From contig JAKDLE010000154.1 of NCBI GenBank assembly GCA_030453005.1, forward strand, positions 1-6,840: a stretch of 6,840 nt of DNA, written 5' to 3'. Shown here piece after piece: positions 5,258-6,840 of the stretch. The stretch comes from Pseudonocardia sp. (GTDB lineage: Bacteria; Actinomycetota; Actinomycetes; Mycobacteriales; Pseudonocardiaceae). The position numbers were made by a program, and so were the translations under genes. Every line of letters starts with the position of its first letter. The stretch's first letter is position 1. Below the pieces are notes generated by a model. It was not told where the DNA came from and ran no database searches. It saw only the letters and a list, made by a program, of their open reading frames with translations.

Positions 5258-5342
5258 TACGATGGGGTCACCTCGCGGCGGCGCGCCACGAGCTCCGGTC
5301 CCCACCAGGGGTGCTGCCCAGAAAGGTGATACGAACCAGACG
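5258..5342 (+). promoter_or_regulatory. mrp promoter and about 70-base leader
   Basis: TACGAT (5258-5263) is a plausible -10 box, which would place transcription start near 5270 and give mrp a leader of about 70 bases. The leader holds a small hairpin, CCCC (5300-5303), loop ACCA, GGGG (5308-5311), and a purine-rich site AAAGGTGA (5322-5329). That site lies 13 bases from ATG 5343, further than the usual 5-9. No nearer start exists in frame. A -35 element was not found. No known riboswitch is recognised. Confidence 0.4.
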
Positions 5343-6488
5343 ATGTCCACCACAGGCACCACCACCATCGAGCAGGCTGTCCACGCGGCGCTGGCCGGAG
5401 TCGAGGACCCGGAGATCCACAAGCCGATCACCGAACTCGGCATGGTCAAGAGCGTCGCGGTGTCCCCCGAGGGGCTCGCGCACGTCGGCGTCTACCTCAC
5501 CGTGGCGGGCTGTCCGATGAAGGACACCATCACCAAGCGCGTCACCGAGGCCGTCACCAAGGTCTCCGGCATCACCGGCGTCCAGGTCGAGCTCGACGTG
5601 ATGAGCGACGAGCAGCGCACCGAGCTGCGCCGGGGCCTGCGCGGCGACGCCGCCGAGCCGGTCATCCCGTTCGCCCAGCCCGGCTCGCTCACCCGCGTCT
5701 ACTGCGTGGCGTCGGGCAAGGGCGGCGTCGGCAAGTCGTCGGTCACGGTCAACCTGGCCGCCGCGATGGCCGCGCGCGGGCTCTCGGTGGGCGTGGTCGA
5801 CGCCGACATCTACGGCCACTCGGTGCCGCGCATGCTGGGCACCACCACGCTGCCCACCAAGGTCGACGACATGATCATGCCGCCGCAGGCGCACGACGTG
5901 AAGGTCATCTCGATCGGGATGTTCACGCCGGGCAACGAGGCCGTGGTCTGGCGCGGCCCGATGCTGCACCGCGCACTGCAGCAGTTCCTGGCCGACGTGT
6001 TCTGGGGCGACCTCGACATCCTGTTGCTCGACCTGCCCCCGGGTACCGGCGACATCGCGATCTCCACCGCGCAGCTCATCCCGGGCGCCGAGCTGCTGAT
6101 CGTCACCACGCCTCAGCAGGCCGCCGCCGAGGTGGCCGAGCGGGCAGGCTCGATCGCGCTGCAGACCAAGCAGCGCATCGCGGGCGTCGTCGAGAACATG
6201 TCGTGGATGGAGCTGCCCGACGGCACCCGCATGGAGGTCTTCGGGTCCGGCGGCGGGCAGACCGTGGCCGACTCCCTCACCCGCGCGGTCGGCGCCCCGG
6301 TGCCGCTGCTGGGCCAGATCCCGCTGGAGACCGAGCTGCGCGAGTGCGGCGACTCGGGTGTCCCGATCGTGTTGGCCCACCCGGAGAGCGCCAGCGCCAA
6401 GGCCCTCAAGTCGGTGAGCGACAAGCTGACGACGAGAGCCCGCGGCTTGGCGGGCATGAGCCTGAACCTCACCCCGGTCAGTAAGTAA
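5343..6488 (+). CDS. mrp: Mrp/NBP35-family Fe-S cluster carrier ATPase
   Basis: A 381-residue cytosolic P-loop ATPase of the Mrp/ApbC/Nbp35 family, which binds and delivers Fe-S clusters to apoproteins. Residues about 8-90 form a MIP18/DUF59 domain (ALAGVEDPEIHKPITELGMV; TVAGCPM with C57). The ATPase domain follows: deviant Walker A SGKGGVGKSS (124-133) with signature lysine K125 and K131, A' motif VVDADIYGHS (151-160), and DILLLDLPPGTGD (225-237) as the Walker B/switch II region. GVVENMSWMELPDGT (281-295) is the usual ENMS segment, but the CxxC that follows it in many family members and holds the bridging cluster is absent. ATG 5343 fits the family's N-terminus; residues encoded upstream are arginine-rich and not conserved-looking. 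It diverges from marR and ends at TAA 6486-6488, just before a strong terminator. Confidence 0.95.
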   Translation: MSTTGTTTIEQAVHAALAGVEDPEIHKPITELGMVKSVAVSPEGLAHVGVYLTVAGCPMKDTITKRVTEAVTKVSGITGVQVELDVMSDEQRTELRRGLRGDAAEPVIPFAQPGSLTRVYCVASGKGGVGKSSVTVNLAAAMAARGLSVGVVDADIYGHSVPRMLGTTTLPTKVDDMIMPPQAHDVKVISIGMFTPGNEAVVWRGPMLHRALQQFLADVFWGDLDILLLDLPPGTGDIAISTAQLIPGAELLIVTTPQQAAAEVAERAGSIALQTKQRIAGVVENMSWMELPDGTRMEVFGSGGGQTVADSLTRAVGAPVPLLGQIPLETELRECGDSGVPIVLAHPESASAKALKSVSDKLTTRARGLAGMSLNLTPVSK

Positions 6489-6489
6489 C

Positions 6490-6536
6490 CGAGGAGGCAC
6501 TCTCGCCCAACCGGGTTGGGCGAGAGTGCGTCCTCG
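6490..6536. terminator. Long bidirectional terminator hairpin
   Basis: GCACTCTCGCCCAAC (6497-6511) pairs perfectly with GTTGGGCGAGAGTGC (6515-6529) around a 3-base loop, CGG: 15 bp without mismatch. Beyond a single G-G mismatch (6496/6530), six more pairs (6490-6495 with 6531-6536) extend the stem to 21 pairs. It starts 2 bases after the mrp stop and ends 6 bases before the stop of the convergent aminotransferase gene, so it can end transcripts from both sides. Only a weak pyrimidine stretch (CTCTTCTC) follows on the plus strand, as is common for actinobacterial hairpins without a U-run. Confidence 0.9.
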
Positions 6537-6542
6537 CTCTTC

Positions 6543-6840
6543 TCAGAGGGCGGCGCGCACGGCCTCCGACCACAGGGCCACGCCCTCGTCCACCTGCTCG
6601 GCGGTCACGATCAGGGCGGGGATCATGCGCACGACGTTGCCGAACGGGCCGCACATCAGCAGCAGCAGACCACGCTCGGCCGCCGCGGCGTGCGCACGGG
6701 TGGCCGCGGCCGCGTCGGGTGCACCCTCGGGCGTCTGGAACTCGTTGCCCACCATCAGGCCCAGCCCGCGGACGTCGGCGATGCCGGGGTGGTCGGCGGC
6801 CACCTTGCGCAGACCCTCGCGCAGCCTCAGCCCCTGCTCC
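6543..6840 (-). CDS. Class III (PLP-dependent) aminotransferase, C-terminal part
   Basis: The last 98 codons of a leftward gene that continues beyond the right edge; the stop is TGA 6545-6543. The fragment reads EQGLRLREGLRKVAADHPGI, then ADVRGLGLMVGNEF, a segment rich in alanine, RGLLLLMCGPFGNVVRMIPALIVTAEQVDEG and a short final helix. This is the C-terminal small domain of fold-type I, class III aminotransferases such as 4-aminobutyrate or acetylornithine aminotransferase: the DVRGxGLMxGxE strand and the NVVRMIPAL strand near the substrate are typical. The PLP lysine and cofactor-binding loops lie outside the window, so activity and substrate cannot be judged. A GABA-aminotransferase type is my first guess from the MCGPFGNVVR segment. 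It converges with mrp across the shared terminator. Confidence 0.87.
   Translation of the reverse strand, partial: EQGLRLREGLRKVAADHPGIADVRGLGLMVGNEFQTPEGAPDAAAATRAHAAAAERGLLLLMCGPFGNVVRMIPALIVTAEQVDEGVALWSEAVRAAL

Noticed and set aside
5268..6500. A 410-codon leftward frame opposite mrp.
   Set aside because: Composition is biased (R, H, D, G, L) as expected for antisense of GC-rich coding DNA, and mrp carries every ATPase motif.
6490..6536. The perfect inverted repeat as an insertion-sequence end or attachment site.
   Set aside because: No transposase, integrase or target duplication is nearby, and its position between two convergent stop codons is exactly that of a shared terminator.

Overview
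This is a GC-rich (about 70%) chromosomal window. GTG starts are frequent, third codon positions are nearly always G or C, and several genes appear to be transcribed without a leader. These traits, with the gene families present, point to an actinobacterium, perhaps one of the Pseudonocardiaceae; the family-level placement is inference. There is no rRNA, tRNA, CRISPR array, insertion sequence or phage gene. Almost every base belongs to a gene or a short promoter or terminator region.

Layout. 1-50: first codons of an unidentified leftward gene, with two small palindromes behind it. 129-789: a leftward toxin-antitoxin pair, a Phd/YefM-type antitoxin followed by a VapC-type PIN ribonuclease, with TGTAGC repeats at its promoter. 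861-1016: a 51-codon rightward gene of unknown function that diverges from the antitoxin. 1019-2949: two leftward enzyme genes, a PhzF-family isomerase and then a CitE/malyl-CoA lyase-type aldolase. 2973-4746: a rightward pair, a soluble protein carrying only the cytosolic MgtE_N and CBS domains of a Mg2+ channel, translationally coupled to a two-helix DUF1003 membrane protein. 4724-5197: a leftward MarR regulator whose 3' end overlaps the DUF1003 gene. 5343-6488: a rightward Mrp/NBP35-type Fe-S cluster carrier ATPase, ending at a long, nearly perfect hairpin (6490-6536). 6543-6840: the 3' end of a leftward class III aminotransferase that converges on that hairpin.

How the genes fit together. 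The antitoxin and toxin form a self-contained, probably autoregulated module. The MgtE_N/CBS protein and the DUF1003 protein are expected to act together at the membrane. I recall mrp lying close to the same pair in mycobacteria, which would make 2973-6488 a conserved actinobacterial neighbourhood, but this is from memory. The isomerase and aldolase may be co-transcribed, though no shared pathway can be read from the sequence.

No clearly new large system is visible. The items most worth a second look are: divergent promoters at 2957-2966 whose -10 boxes share two bases; a run of five apparently leaderless starts; the 51-codon gene; the split MgtE arrangement; an Mrp lacking the usual C-terminal CxxC; and the unusually long terminator hairpin.
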